64,000 bases of DNA, taken from NCBI RefSeq assembly GCF_013031355.1, contig NZ_WPZO01000004.1:124001-188000 (forward strand), read 5' to 3'. The notes beneath the pieces were generated by a model. That model was not told the DNA's origin. It saw only the letters and a program-made list of their open reading frames with translations, and did not search any database. Shown in pieces: positions 38,031-46,463 of this stretch; within the stretch, counting starts at the first letter, position 1; every line of letters begins with the position of its first letter. The stretch is from Ruegeria arenilitoris. GTDB lineage: Bacteria; Pseudomonadota; Alphaproteobacteria; Rhodobacterales; Rhodobacteraceae. The translations under genes were made by a program, and so were the position numbers.

Positions 38031-38399
38031 TCACTTTGATGGCCATGAAGGATTGGTCGGAAAAGTGAGCTCACACGCGTCAGCATCAAAGTGAAAACAT
38101 GTCTGGCCTATGAGCATATGCGCTGCGTTTGTTTTCCACCAGTTTGCTGCTTCTGGATTGACTACCTCAAGTAACTCAACCGCAGTCCGAGCATGAACCA
38201 AATATCCGTATGACTCGATTTTGGGGTGAACAAGGTATGCCCAGATAAAGCCAATTATTGACTTCGGGCCAGACAAAACGCCGTAAACTGAAAACCGCTC
38301 AGGCTGTTCGTTCAATACAGGAAGCTGCAATCCGACCCAAGCTGATCGGACCCAATCAGGCGCTTCACCCAAAGGTGGTTTCTCTATTCTAATTAACAT
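38031..38399 (-). CDS. Orphan hypothetical protein in AT-richer patch
   Basis: A 122-aa protein with no family I recognise. It is compact and mixed alpha/beta in feel, with several tryptophans (WVRSAWVGLQLPV near 16-28, NWWKTNAAH) and no signal peptide or membrane span. Base composition is visibly more AT-rich than the flanks, and codon choice (for example TTA, AGA, ATT at the start) differs from neighbours, suggesting acquisition by transfer. It stands alone on the minus strand between mutT and the acyl-CoA ligase, with no clear ribosome-binding site. Confidence 0.6.
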   Translation of the reverse strand: MLIRIEKPPLGEAPDWVRSAWVGLQLPVLNEQPERFSVYGVLSGPKSIIGFIWAYLVHPKIESYGYLVHARTAVELLEVVNPEAANWWKTNAAHMLIGQTCFHFDADACELTFPTNPSWPSK

Positions 38400-38704
38400 G
38401 TTGGAACGTTTAATGCGGTTTGCAAGCTCGTCAACTACTTCAACTCCGAAGTTGCGTTTTAATGGTAATCAATGGGCTATATTCAACTTGCGGTCGGGCT
38501 TAGCCCGCAGCATCGCCACGAAGAGAATTGGACACGGAACAATCGTTTCAATCCCTGTTACAATTCGTAAGAATTGAGAAAACATCAGGAAAAAGTTGAC
38601 GCTGATCTTTCTCGCGTCCCTTATCGGGGCATTGGCGTTCGGGCCTTTGACCCGGACCCGCCATTTCCGGCCCGGGGAGGGGCCGGATGGGGAGGAGAGA
38701 GAGA
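38400..38704 (+). other. Non-coding gap before the acyl-CoA ligase/liv operon
   Basis: About 305 bp without a convincing gene. The first 160 bp continue the AT-richer patch. At 38561-38576, CAATTC-gtaa-GAATTG forms a perfect 6-bp inverted repeat, with a third GAATTG copy at 38525. The last part is GC-rich and ends in the GGAGGAG ribosome-binding site (38691-38697). The promoter of the downstream operon should lie here, but I cannot place -35/-10 elements with confidence. Confidence 0.5.
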
Positions 38705-40678
38705 TTGGCTCAGACGCAGTCGGGCGCGGACGGGATGGCCTCCCTTCCGGCGCTGCTACATCGTAACGCGACTCAGTTCGGGGATGCCCCGGCCTATCGG
38801 GAAAAGGAATTCGGCATCTGGCAATGCTGGACCTGGGCGGAAACCGCTGCCGAGGTCCGCGCGCTGGCGCTTGGTTTCCTCGAGATCGGCGTTGAAAAGG
38901 GTGACCATATTGCCGTGATCGGCCGCAACCGCCCGGCGCATTACTGGTCGATGGTGGCCGCGCAGATGGTGGGGGCGGTTCCTGTGCCGCTGTATCAGGA
39001 CTCGGTCGCCGAAGAGATGGCCTATGTGCTGGAACACTGTGGCGCAAAATACGTCGTCTGCGGGGATCAGGAACAGGTCGACAAGGTCATCGAGATTCAG
39101 GAAAACCTGCATCGGGTCAAACACATCTTCTATACCGACAAGCGCGGGATGCGGAAATACGACCATTCCCAAATGAACGCGCTGGAAGACATCATGGCCG
39201 AGGGAAACGCAGGCCATCAGCGGTTCGATGCGGAACTGGACAAGCGCACCGCTGCAATCACTTATGACGACACTTGCGTGATGCTTTACACCTCGGGCAC
39301 CACCGGCAAGCCCAAGGGCGTGGTGCTGTCAAACCGCAACGTGATCGAAAGCGCCAAGAACTCGGCGGAATTCGATCATCTGACCCGGAATGAGGACATC
39401 CTGTCCTATCTGCCAATGGCCTGGGTCGGTGATTTCATCTTTTCCATCGGTCAGGCTTATTGGTGCGGTTTCTGCGTGAACTGCCCCGAAAGCGCAGACA
39501 CGATGATGACCGACCTGCGCGAGATCGGGCCGACCTATTTCTTTGCCCCGCCGCGCGTGTTCGAAACCCAGCTGACCAACGTGATGATCCGGATGGAGGA
39601 TGCGGGCAAGCTGAAGCAGCGCATGTTCCACCACTTCATGGCGCACGCCAAGAAGGTTGGCGGGTTGTTGCTGGACGGCAAACCGGTCGGCCTTGGCGAC
39701 CGGCTAAAATACGCGCTGGGCAACCTGCTGGTCTACGGTCCGCTGAAGGACACGTTGGGCTATGGCCGATTCCGCGTGGGATATACGGCCGGTGAGGCCA
39801 TCGGGCCGGAGATTTTCGATTTCTACCGCTCGCTGGGCATCAACCTGAAGCAGCTTTACGGCCAGACCGAAGCTACCGTTTTCATCACTGTTCAACCTGA
39901 TGGTGAGGTGCGCGCGGATACGGTGGGCGTACCAGCTCCGGCGGTTGAGCTGAAAATCGACGACAATGGCGAGATTCACTACCGCTCGCCCGGCGTGTTC
40001 GTCGAGTATTACAATAACCCGGACTCGACGGCCTCGACCAAGGATGCCGAGGGCTGGGTGGCCACCGGGGATGCCGGGTTCATCGAAGAGAACTCGGGCC
40101 ATCTGCGGATCATCGACCGCGCCAAGGACGTGGGCAAGATGGCCGATGGGTCGATGTTCGCGCCGAAATATGTCGAGAACAAGCTGAAGTTTTATCCCGA
40201 TATCCTTGAGGTCGTGCTGTTCGGCAATGGCCGGGATCATTGTGTGGCCTTCATCAATATCGACCTGACCGCAGTCGGAAACTGGGCCGAGCGCAACAAC
40301 GTGGCTTATGCGTCTTATCAGGAACTGGCGGGCCACACCCGTGTGTTAGAGACGATTCGGGGTCACGTAGAAGAGGTGAACAAGTCCGTTGCCGCCGATG
40401 AAATGCTGTCTGGTTGCCAGGTGCATCGCTTTGTTGTGCTGCACAAGGAACTGGACGCCGATGACGGTGAGATGACCCGCACGCGGAAAGTGCGGCGGGG
40501 ATTCGTTGAGGAGAAGTTCAGCGACATCATCGCGGCGTTGTATGACGGGTCCAAATCCGTCTCGACCACGACCGAAGTGACCTATGAGGACGGCCGCAAG
40601 GGGTCGATCTCGGCGACGCTGGAGATTGTGGACGCGCCGGTGGTGCCGGTGGCGCAGCACAAGGTGGCTGCGGAATGA
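38705..40678 (+). CDS. Long-chain-type acyl-CoA synthetase (AMP-forming)
   Basis: A 657-aa ANL-superfamily ligase making acyl-CoA from a carboxylic acid, ATP and CoA. ATP loop YTSGTTGKPKG, A5 motif LYGQTEATVF and the hinge WVATGDAGFIEE are present. I start at TTG 38705: GGAGGAG lies 7 nt upstream, and the frame from ATG 38687 would put that ribosome-binding site inside the gene. It heads the liv-type operon, so it probably activates the imported acid. The chain type (fatty or aromatic) is not decided by sequence. Confidence 0.88.
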   Translation: MAQTQSGADGMASLPALLHRNATQFGDAPAYREKEFGIWQCWTWAETAAEVRALALGFLEIGVEKGDHIAVIGRNRPAHYWSMVAAQMVGAVPVPLYQDSVAEEMAYVLEHCGAKYVVCGDQEQVDKVIEIQENLHRVKHIFYTDKRGMRKYDHSQMNALEDIMAEGNAGHQRFDAELDKRTAAITYDDTCVMLYTSGTTGKPKGVVLSNRNVIESAKNSAEFDHLTRNEDILSYLPMAWVGDFIFSIGQAYWCGFCVNCPESADTMMTDLREIGPTYFFAPPRVFETQLTNVMIRMEDAGKLKQRMFHHFMAHAKKVGGLLLDGKPVGLGDRLKYALGNLLVYGPLKDTLGYGRFRVGYTAGEAIGPEIFDFYRSLGINLKQLYGQTEATVFITVQPDGEVRADTVGVPAPAVELKIDDNGEIHYRSPGVFVEYYNNPDSTASTKDAEGWVATGDAGFIEENSGHLRIIDRAKDVGKMADGSMFAPKYVENKLKFYPDILEVVLFGNGRDHCVAFINIDLTAVGNWAERNNVAYASYQELAGHTRVLETIRGHVEEVNKSVAADEMLSGCQVHRFVVLHKELDADDGEMTRTRKVRRGFVEEKFSDIIAALYDGSKSVSTTTEVTYEDGRKGSISATLEIVDAPVVPVAQHKVAAE

Positions 40679-40756
40679 GGGCCGGTCATGCGCCGCTCGA
40701 CCTGCGGTCATCGCCCCGCCCGCCGTCCCGTTTTTGCAAAAGTCAGGGAGTGACTG

Positions 40757-41575
40757 ATGCTGGATAGTACCGAAGGATATGTCACCGAAGACGGCCGCAA
40801 GATCGGCGGCGTGGTGATGGAGATGAAGAACATCACCCTGCGCTTTGGCGGTGTGGTGGCGATCAAGGATATCTCGTTTGACATTCGCGAGGGTGAAATC
40901 CGCGCCATCATCGGGCCGAACGGGGCGGGCAAGTCCTCGATGCTGAACGTGATCTCGGGGTTTTATGTGCCGCAGGAGGGCGAGGTCTGGTTTCACGGCG
41001 CCAAGCGCCCGCCGATGCGGCCCTATGAGGTCGCGCGGCAGGGCATTGCGCGCACGTTCCAGAACATTGCTTTGTTCGAAGGCATGAGCGTTCTGGACAA
41101 CGTCATGACCGGGCGGCTGAACTACATGAAGACCAACATGTTTCAGCAGGCCTGGTGGAAGGGCAAAGCCGAGGCGGAAGAGGTTGAAAACCGTGAGGCC
41201 GTCGAGAAGATCATCGACTTTCTGGAAATCCAGCACATTCGCAAGACGCCGGTATCGCGACTGCCTTACGGTTTGAAAAAACGGGTCGAGTTGGCGCGCG
41301 CGCTGGCGGCCGAGCCCAAGCTGCTGCTGCTGGATGAGCCGATGGCGGGCATGAACGTCGAAGAGAAAGAGGACATGAGCCGCTTTATCCTCGACGTGAA
41401 TGACGAGTTCGGCACCACCATCGCCCTGATCGAGCACGACATGGGCGTGGTGATGGACCTGAGCGACCGGGTTGTCGTGATGGATTACGGCAAGAAGATC
41501 GGCGACGGCACACCCGACGAGGTGCGCAGCAACCAGGACGTGATCGACGCCTATCTGGGGGTCAGCCATGACTAA
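40757..41575 (+). CDS. livG: Branched-chain amino acid-type ABC transporter ATPase LivG
   Basis: A 272-aa ATPase. Walker A GPNGAGKSS near 55-63, a signature variant LPYGLKKRVELARAL in place of LSGGQ, and Walker B LLLLDEPMAGMN. It carries an N-terminal extension of about 20 residues. The weakly conserved signature is usual in LivG of this HAAT family. 78 nt after the ligase. Confidence 0.9.
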   Translation: MLDSTEGYVTEDGRKIGGVVMEMKNITLRFGGVVAIKDISFDIREGEIRAIIGPNGAGKSSMLNVISGFYVPQEGEVWFHGAKRPPMRPYEVARQGIARTFQNIALFEGMSVLDNVMTGRLNYMKTNMFQQAWWKGKAEAEEVENREAVEKIIDFLEIQHIRKTPVSRLPYGLKKRVELARALAAEPKLLLLDEPMAGMNVEEKEDMSRFILDVNDEFGTTIALIEHDMGVVMDLSDRVVVMDYGKKIGDGTPDEVRSNQDVIDAYLGVSHD

Positions 41576-41604
41576 GCATCCGACAGACATGAGGAGCGGC
41601 GCAG

Positions 41605-42591
41605 ATGCCTGAACAACTCGTATTCGCGATGGAGGTCATCCTCAACGGTCTGATGGCCGGGGTGCTCTATGCGCTGGTCGCGCTGGGCTTTGTGCTGATC
41701 TACAAGGCCTCCGGAATTTTCAACTACGCACAAGGGGTTATGGCCCTGTTCGCGGCGATGACATTGGTCGGGATCATGAGCGGTCAGGTGCCCTTTGCGC
41801 ATTTGATCAACGCCACCTTCGGAACGCATGTGCACAAGTTCGGTTGGAACGTGCCGGCGCTGCTGGCGATCATCCTGACCATGGGTGTCATGGTACTGCT
41901 GGCCTGGGCGGTGCAGCGGTTCGTCATGCGCCATCTGGTCGGGCAGGAGCCGATCATTCTGTTCATGGCCACGATCGGCCTGGCCTATTTCCTTGAAGGC
42001 GTGGCCGACCTGATGTGGGGGTCCGAGATCAAGACGCTGGATGTGGGCCTGCCGCAGGGCATCAATCTGTGGATTGATGAGACGACCTTTAACATCTTCG
42101 GCTACGGCTTCTTCATCGACAATCTGGACATCGTGGCGACGGTGATTGCGGCGCTGCTGGTGGCGGCTCTGGTCGTGTTCAGCCAATACACCAAGCAGGG
42201 CCGGGCGATGCGCGCTGTGGCCGATGACCACCAGGCGGCGCTGTCGGTTGGGATCTCGCTGAACTTCATCTGGATCATGGTGTGGTCGGTTGCGGGTTTC
42301 GTGGCGCTGGTTGCGGGTATCATGTGGGGCACCAAGTCGGGCGTTCAGTTCTCGCTGTCGCTGATCGCGCTCAAGGCACTGCCGGTGCTGATGCTGGGCG
42401 GGTTCACCTCGATCCCCGGAGCCATCGTCGGCGGGCTGATCATCGGTGTGGGTGAGAAACTGTTCGAGTTTGCCATCGGCCCGCTGGTCGGCGGCGCGAC
42501 CGAGAACTGGTTTGCTTATGTGCTAGCCTTGATCTTCCTTGTGTTCCGTCCGCAAGGTCTCTTCGGTGAGAAAATTATCGAGAGAGTATAG
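41605..42591 (+). CDS. livH: Branched-chain amino acid-type ABC permease LivH
   Basis: A 328-aa membrane protein with about eight helices. It begins LNGLMAGVLYALVALGFVLIYKASG and holds GRAMRAVADDHQAA, the LivH loop that meets the ATPase. Paired with LivM downstream. A small membrane gene starts at the very next base after its stop. Confidence 0.92.
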   Translation: MPEQLVFAMEVILNGLMAGVLYALVALGFVLIYKASGIFNYAQGVMALFAAMTLVGIMSGQVPFAHLINATFGTHVHKFGWNVPALLAIILTMGVMVLLAWAVQRFVMRHLVGQEPIILFMATIGLAYFLEGVADLMWGSEIKTLDVGLPQGINLWIDETTFNIFGYGFFIDNLDIVATVIAALLVAALVVFSQYTKQGRAMRAVADDHQAALSVGISLNFIWIMVWSVAGFVALVAGIMWGTKSGVQFSLSLIALKALPVLMLGGFTSIPGAIVGGLIIGVGEKLFEFAIGPLVGGATENWFAYVLALIFLVFRPQGLFGEKIIERV

Positions 42592-42846
42592 ATGGATAAC
42601 CTGAGCCCCCTTTTCAAAGCCCTACCAATTGCCTTGTTGCTCTATGGACTGGCTCGTTCGCTGGCTGAGTGCTTTGAGATTAATTTGACTGGTTCAAGCA
42701 TGGCAATGACAGGCGATACTGAGTGGGAGATGAGGATGCTTCTCTACGCTGGTTACTTGCGGGCACTAGATTCGCTGTTCTTCTACGCCGCCTTGGCTGG
42801 GGTGGTTCACTGGCTGAACATCAGAAACATAGGTGCTCCAGCATGA
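42592..42846 (+). CDS. Small membrane protein between livH and livM (84 aa)
   Basis: An 84-aa protein with two likely transmembrane helices (FKALPIALLLYGLARSL near 8-24 and LDSLFFYAALAGVVHWL near 59-75) joined by a polar loop. Family not recognised. It starts at the base after the livH stop and overlaps the next gene by ATGA, so it is co-expressed with the transporter. Base and codon use look somewhat more AT-rich than in livH. It may be an accessory subunit or unrelated passenger. Confidence 0.72.
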   Translation: MDNLSPLFKALPIALLLYGLARSLAECFEINLTGSSMAMTGDTEWEMRMLLYAGYLRALDSLFFYAALAGVVHWLNIRNIGAPA

Positions 42847-43100
42847 CCAAACTCATTGCCATCATCAACGTCATCTCGTGGGCCGGGTTCTGGGCCTTTG
42901 GGTACATCGCTATCACCTCTGAAGATCTGACGGACGGTCAGCTGACCATCGCCGCGATCCTGGCCTTTGTCGGGCTGATCATGGGCGTGCTGGCTTATCT
43001 GAAACTGGTGCGCGCCTCCGAGGCGAGCGGATACGCCAAAGGGTCCAACCAACTGAACGCTGAGGCCCGCAACAAAGCGCAGGAAGAATGGGGAAAGTAA
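42843..43100 (+). CDS. Small membrane protein before livM (85 aa)
   Basis: An 85-aa protein with two hydrophobic helices (about 4-24 and 34-54) and a polar, charged C-terminal tail (NQLNAEARNKAQEEWGK) likely in the cytoplasm. Family not recognised. Start ATG 42843 overlaps the preceding stop; livM starts 3 nt after its end. The tight packing supports a role with the transporter. Confidence 0.75.
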   Translation: MTKLIAIINVISWAGFWAFGYIAITSEDLTDGQLTIAAILAFVGLIMGVLAYLKLVRASEASGYAKGSNQLNAEARNKAQEEWGK

Positions 43101-43103
43101 GAC

Positions 43104-44180
43104 ATGTTCTATCGTGAGGCCGGGGATTTCAAAACCTCGTACATTGATGACAGCCAGACCTTCCCGATCAAGTTCGACCGGTATCGGTACTATGTCGTGC
43201 TGGCAGTGGCGTTCGGGATCATTCCGTTCCTGATCAACGACTATCTGGCCAACGCGCTGTTGCTGCCGTTCCTGATCTACGCGATTGCGGCGATCGGGCT
43301 GAACATTCTGGTGGGCTATTGCGGGCAGGTCTCGCTGGGTACCGGGGGGTTCATGGCCGTGGGGGCCTATGCCTGTTACAAGCTGATGACCGCTTTCCCG
43401 GATGTCAGCATGTTCATCCACGTCATTCTGGCCGGAGGGATCACGGCCATCGTCGGCGTGCTGTTCGGCCTGCCAAGCCTTCGGATCAAGGGGTTCTACT
43501 TGGCGGTAGCGACGCTGGCGGCGCAGTTCTTCCTGGTGTGGCTGTTCAACCGGGTGCCGTGGTTCTACAACTATTCGGCTTCGGGTCAGATCAATGCGCC
43601 GGAACGCGATGTGTTCGGCATCATCATCACCGGGCCGAACGCACCTGCCTGGGCCACATACCTGTTCTGCCTGATCTTCCTGACCATCTGCGCCCTGATC
43701 GCACGCAACCTGACGCGTGGCACCACAGGGCGTACCTGGATGGCGATCCGCGACATGGATATCGCGGCCGAGATCATCGGGGTGAACCCGCTGCGGGCGA
43801 AACTGACTGCCTTTGCCGTCAGCTCGTTCTTTGTGGGTATCGCGGGCGCGCTGTTCTTTGCGGTCTATCTGGGCGCGGTCGAGGTCGGCGAGGCCTTCGG
43901 CATTCAGAAATCGTTCCTGGTGCTGTTCATGATCATTATCGGCGGGTTGGGCTCGATCTTCGGCTCGTTCGCGGGGGCGGCGTTTCTGGTGCTGCTGCCT
44001 GTGGTGCTGAAAGTGGTCGGCGCTGACTGGCTGGGCTGGCCCACGGATATCGTGGCGCATCTGCAGCTGGTGATCGTCGGCGGGCTGATCATCCTGTTCC
44101 TGATCCTTGAGCCGCATGGCCTGGCGCAGCTGTGGCGCGTGGCGAAAGAGAAACTCAGACTCTGGCCGTTCCCGCACTAA
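43104..44180 (+). CDS. livM: Branched-chain amino acid-type ABC permease LivM
   Basis: A 358-aa permease with eight to ten helices. A soluble N-terminal stretch of about 30 residues precedes the first helix; LNILVGYCGQVSLGTGGFMAVGAY and GRTWMAIRDMDIAAEIIGVNP are family hallmarks. Forms the channel with LivH. Confidence 0.92.
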   Translation: MFYREAGDFKTSYIDDSQTFPIKFDRYRYYVVLAVAFGIIPFLINDYLANALLLPFLIYAIAAIGLNILVGYCGQVSLGTGGFMAVGAYACYKLMTAFPDVSMFIHVILAGGITAIVGVLFGLPSLRIKGFYLAVATLAAQFFLVWLFNRVPWFYNYSASGQINAPERDVFGIIITGPNAPAWATYLFCLIFLTICALIARNLTRGTTGRTWMAIRDMDIAAEIIGVNPLRAKLTAFAVSSFFVGIAGALFFAVYLGAVEVGEAFGIQKSFLVLFMIIIGGLGSIFGSFAGAAFLVLLPVVLKVVGADWLGWPTDIVAHLQLVIVGGLIILFLILEPHGLAQLWRVAKEKLRLWPFPH

Positions 44181-44254
44181 GGGGCAGGCCCAATCAGATA
44201 ACGGGTGCAAAAGCCCGACCCCAACATCGGACCAACCAAGGGAGGAGACACCCG

Positions 44255-45538
44255 ATGAAATTGAAACTGGCAACCGCGGCGCTTGGCGCCCTGATGGCCG
44301 CAGGGCCGGCTCTGGCGGATCTGGTGATCCCCGACCTGAGCTATCGCACCGGACCTTATGCAGCCGGCGGCATTCCGTTCTCGGACGGGTATAACGACTA
44401 TTTCACCCTGCTGAACGAGCGCGATGGCGGTATCGGCGGTGTTCCGATCCGCGTGGTCGAGTGTGAAACCGGCTACAACACGGAAAAAGGCGTTGAGTGC
44501 TACGAATCCACCAAGGGCGAAGGCGCGCTGGTGTATCAGCCGCTGTCCACCGGCATTACCTATCAGCTGATCCCGAAAGTGACCGCGGACGACATTCCGC
44601 TGCACACAATGGGCTATGGTCGGACCTCGGCCAAGAACGGCACCGTTTTCAGCCACGTGTTCAATTACCCGGCTAACTATTGGGACGGTGCTTCGGGTGC
44701 GATCAACTATCTGCTCGAGGAAAACGGCGGTGACCTGAGCGGCAAGAAAATCGCGCTGATCTATCACAACTCGGCCTATGGCAAGGAACCGATCCGCACG
44801 CTGGAAGAGCTGTCCAAGAAACATGGCTTTGAACTGGCGGCCCTGCCGGTCGATCACCCGGGTCAGGAGCAGAAATCGCAATGGCTGCAAATCCGCCGCG
44901 ATCGTCCCGACTATGTCCTGATGTGGGGCTGGGGTGTGATGAACCAGGTGGCGGTGCAAGAGGCCGCGAACATCCGCTTCCCGATGGAAAACTTCATCGG
45001 CATCTGGTGGTCGGGTTCGGAAAACGACGTTGTGCCTGCCGGTGAGGCCGCGAATGGCTATAAGGCGCTGACCTTCCACAATGTGGGCACCGACTTCCCG
45101 GTTTTCGACGATCTGAAGACACACGTGGTTGATGCGGGCAAAGCCGCAGGCGCGGGTGATCAGGTCGGTACGGTTCTGTACAACCGTGGTCTCTATGCGG
45201 CTGTGCTGGCTGCCGAAGCGATCAAGAAGGCGCAAGAGATTTCGGGCAATGCCGACATTACCGCCGCCGAAATGCGCGAAGGTATGGAAGCCCTCGAGAT
45301 GACTGAGGCGAAGATGACCGAACTGGGCCTGCCGAACTTTGGTCCGACCTTCTCGGTCTCGTGCGAGAACCACGGTGGTGACGCTCTGGTGGGTGTGACC
45401 CAATGGGACGCGGCGAACAAGACCTGGACGATGATCTCGGAGTTCAAACCGACCGATGGTGACGTGATCGGCGCGCTGATCGACGAAGATTCGGCAGCTT
45501 ACGCCTCGGAAAACAACATCGACTCGCGCTGCAACTAA
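44255..45538 (+). CDS. Periplasmic solute-binding protein of the liv-type system
   Basis: A 427-aa binding protein with signal peptide (MKLKLATAALGALMAAGPALA, cleavage near 21). The type I periplasmic-binding fold is clear (YRTGPYAAGGIPFSDGYNDY, KKIALIYHNSAYGKE), but it is longer than LivJ/LivK of E. coli and lacks the typical ligand serines in the usual context, so a substrate other than leucine is likely. GGAGGAG lies 7 nt before ATG 44255. A GC-rich hairpin follows it. Confidence 0.87.
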   Translation: MKLKLATAALGALMAAGPALADLVIPDLSYRTGPYAAGGIPFSDGYNDYFTLLNERDGGIGGVPIRVVECETGYNTEKGVECYESTKGEGALVYQPLSTGITYQLIPKVTADDIPLHTMGYGRTSAKNGTVFSHVFNYPANYWDGASGAINYLLEENGGDLSGKKIALIYHNSAYGKEPIRTLEELSKKHGFELAALPVDHPGQEQKSQWLQIRRDRPDYVLMWGWGVMNQVAVQEAANIRFPMENFIGIWWSGSENDVVPAGEAANGYKALTFHNVGTDFPVFDDLKTHVVDAGKAAGAGDQVGTVLYNRGLYAAVLAAEAIKKAQEISGNADITAAEMREGMEALEMTEAKMTELGLPNFGPTFSVSCENHGGDALVGVTQWDAANKTWTMISEFKPTDGDVIGALIDEDSAAYASENNIDSRCN

Positions 45539-45553
45539 GGCGCTTTTACACAC

Positions 45554-45579
45554 CGGGGCGGCGGTGAACTGCCGCCCCG
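45554..45579 (+). promoter_or_regulatory. GC-rich hairpin after the liv-type binding-protein gene
   Basis: CGGGGCGGC (45554-45562) pairs with GCCGCCCCG (45571-45579), 9 bp with an 8-nt loop, and no T run follows. In ABC operons such structures commonly protect the binding-protein message and reduce what lies downstream. Confidence 0.62.
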
Positions 45580-45610
45580 AACCCCACACTCGCACGAAGG
45601 ACACGCGCAG

Positions 45611-46444
45611 ATGCTGGATGCGGCTCAAACCACCGAAGTTCAGGCGGAAACCCTGCTTGAAGTGAATAATATCGAGGTGATCTACAACCACGTCATCCTG
45701 GTGCTGAAGGGTGTCAGCCTGACTGTGCCCAAAGGGGGCATTACCGCTCTGCTCGGCGGCAACGGGGCGGGCAAGACAACAACGCTCAAGGCAGTGTCGA
45801 ACCTGCTGCAGTCAGAACGCGGCGAGGTCACCAAAGGGTCGATCAAGTATCGCGGTACCAGTGTCCACGAAAGTGATCCGGCTGATCTGGTGGAAAAGGG
45901 CGTTATCCAGGTGATGGAAGGCCGCCATTGTTTCGAACACCTGACGGTCGAGGAGAACCTGCTGACCGGCGCCTATACCCGCAAGGACGGCAAGGCCGCG
46001 ATCCAGCAGGACCTTGAACTGGTCTATACCTATTTCCCCCGCCTCAAGGAACGCCGCCGGTCACAGGCAGGCTATACCTCGGGCGGTGAGCAGCAGATGG
46101 TGGCGATGGGCAGGGCGCTGATGTCGCGCCCAGAGACGATTCTGCTGGACGAGCCCTCGATGGGTCTGGCGCCGCAGCTGGTCGAAGAGATTTTTGGCAT
46201 CGTGAAGGATCTGAACGAGAAAGAGGGTGTGTCCTTCCTGCTGGCTGAACAGAACACCAACGTGGCGCTGCGGTTTGCCCATTACGGTTACATTCTGGAA
46301 TCGGGCCGCGTGGTGATGGATGGCCCGGCGGCCGATCTGCGCGAGAACCCGGACGTAAAGGAATTCTATCTGGGCATGTCGGATGAGGGGCGCAAAAGCT
46401 TCCGCGATGTGCGCTCGTATCGCCGCCGCAAGAGGTGGCTGTAA
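45611..46444 (+). CDS. livF: Branched-chain amino acid-type ABC transporter ATPase LivF
   Basis: A 277-aa ATPase partner of LivG. Walker A GGNGAGKTT near 53-61, signature SGGEQQMVAMGRAL, Walker B TILLDEPSMGLAP. The C-terminal tail is basic (RSYRRRKRWL), longer than in E. coli LivF. Confidence 0.92.
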   Translation: MLDAAQTTEVQAETLLEVNNIEVIYNHVILVLKGVSLTVPKGGITALLGGNGAGKTTTLKAVSNLLQSERGEVTKGSIKYRGTSVHESDPADLVEKGVIQVMEGRHCFEHLTVEENLLTGAYTRKDGKAAIQQDLELVYTYFPRLKERRRSQAGYTSGGEQQMVAMGRALMSRPETILLDEPSMGLAPQLVEEIFGIVKDLNEKEGVSFLLAEQNTNVALRFAHYGYILESGRVVMDGPAADLRENPDVKEFYLGMSDEGRKSFRDVRSYRRRKRWL

Positions 46445-46463
46445 GCGGATGGAGGATATGGTC

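Noticed and set aside
42807..44273. A 488-codon minus-strand frame opposite livM
   Set aside because: His/Arg/Gln-rich shadow of a membrane protein gene; livM is clear on the other strand.
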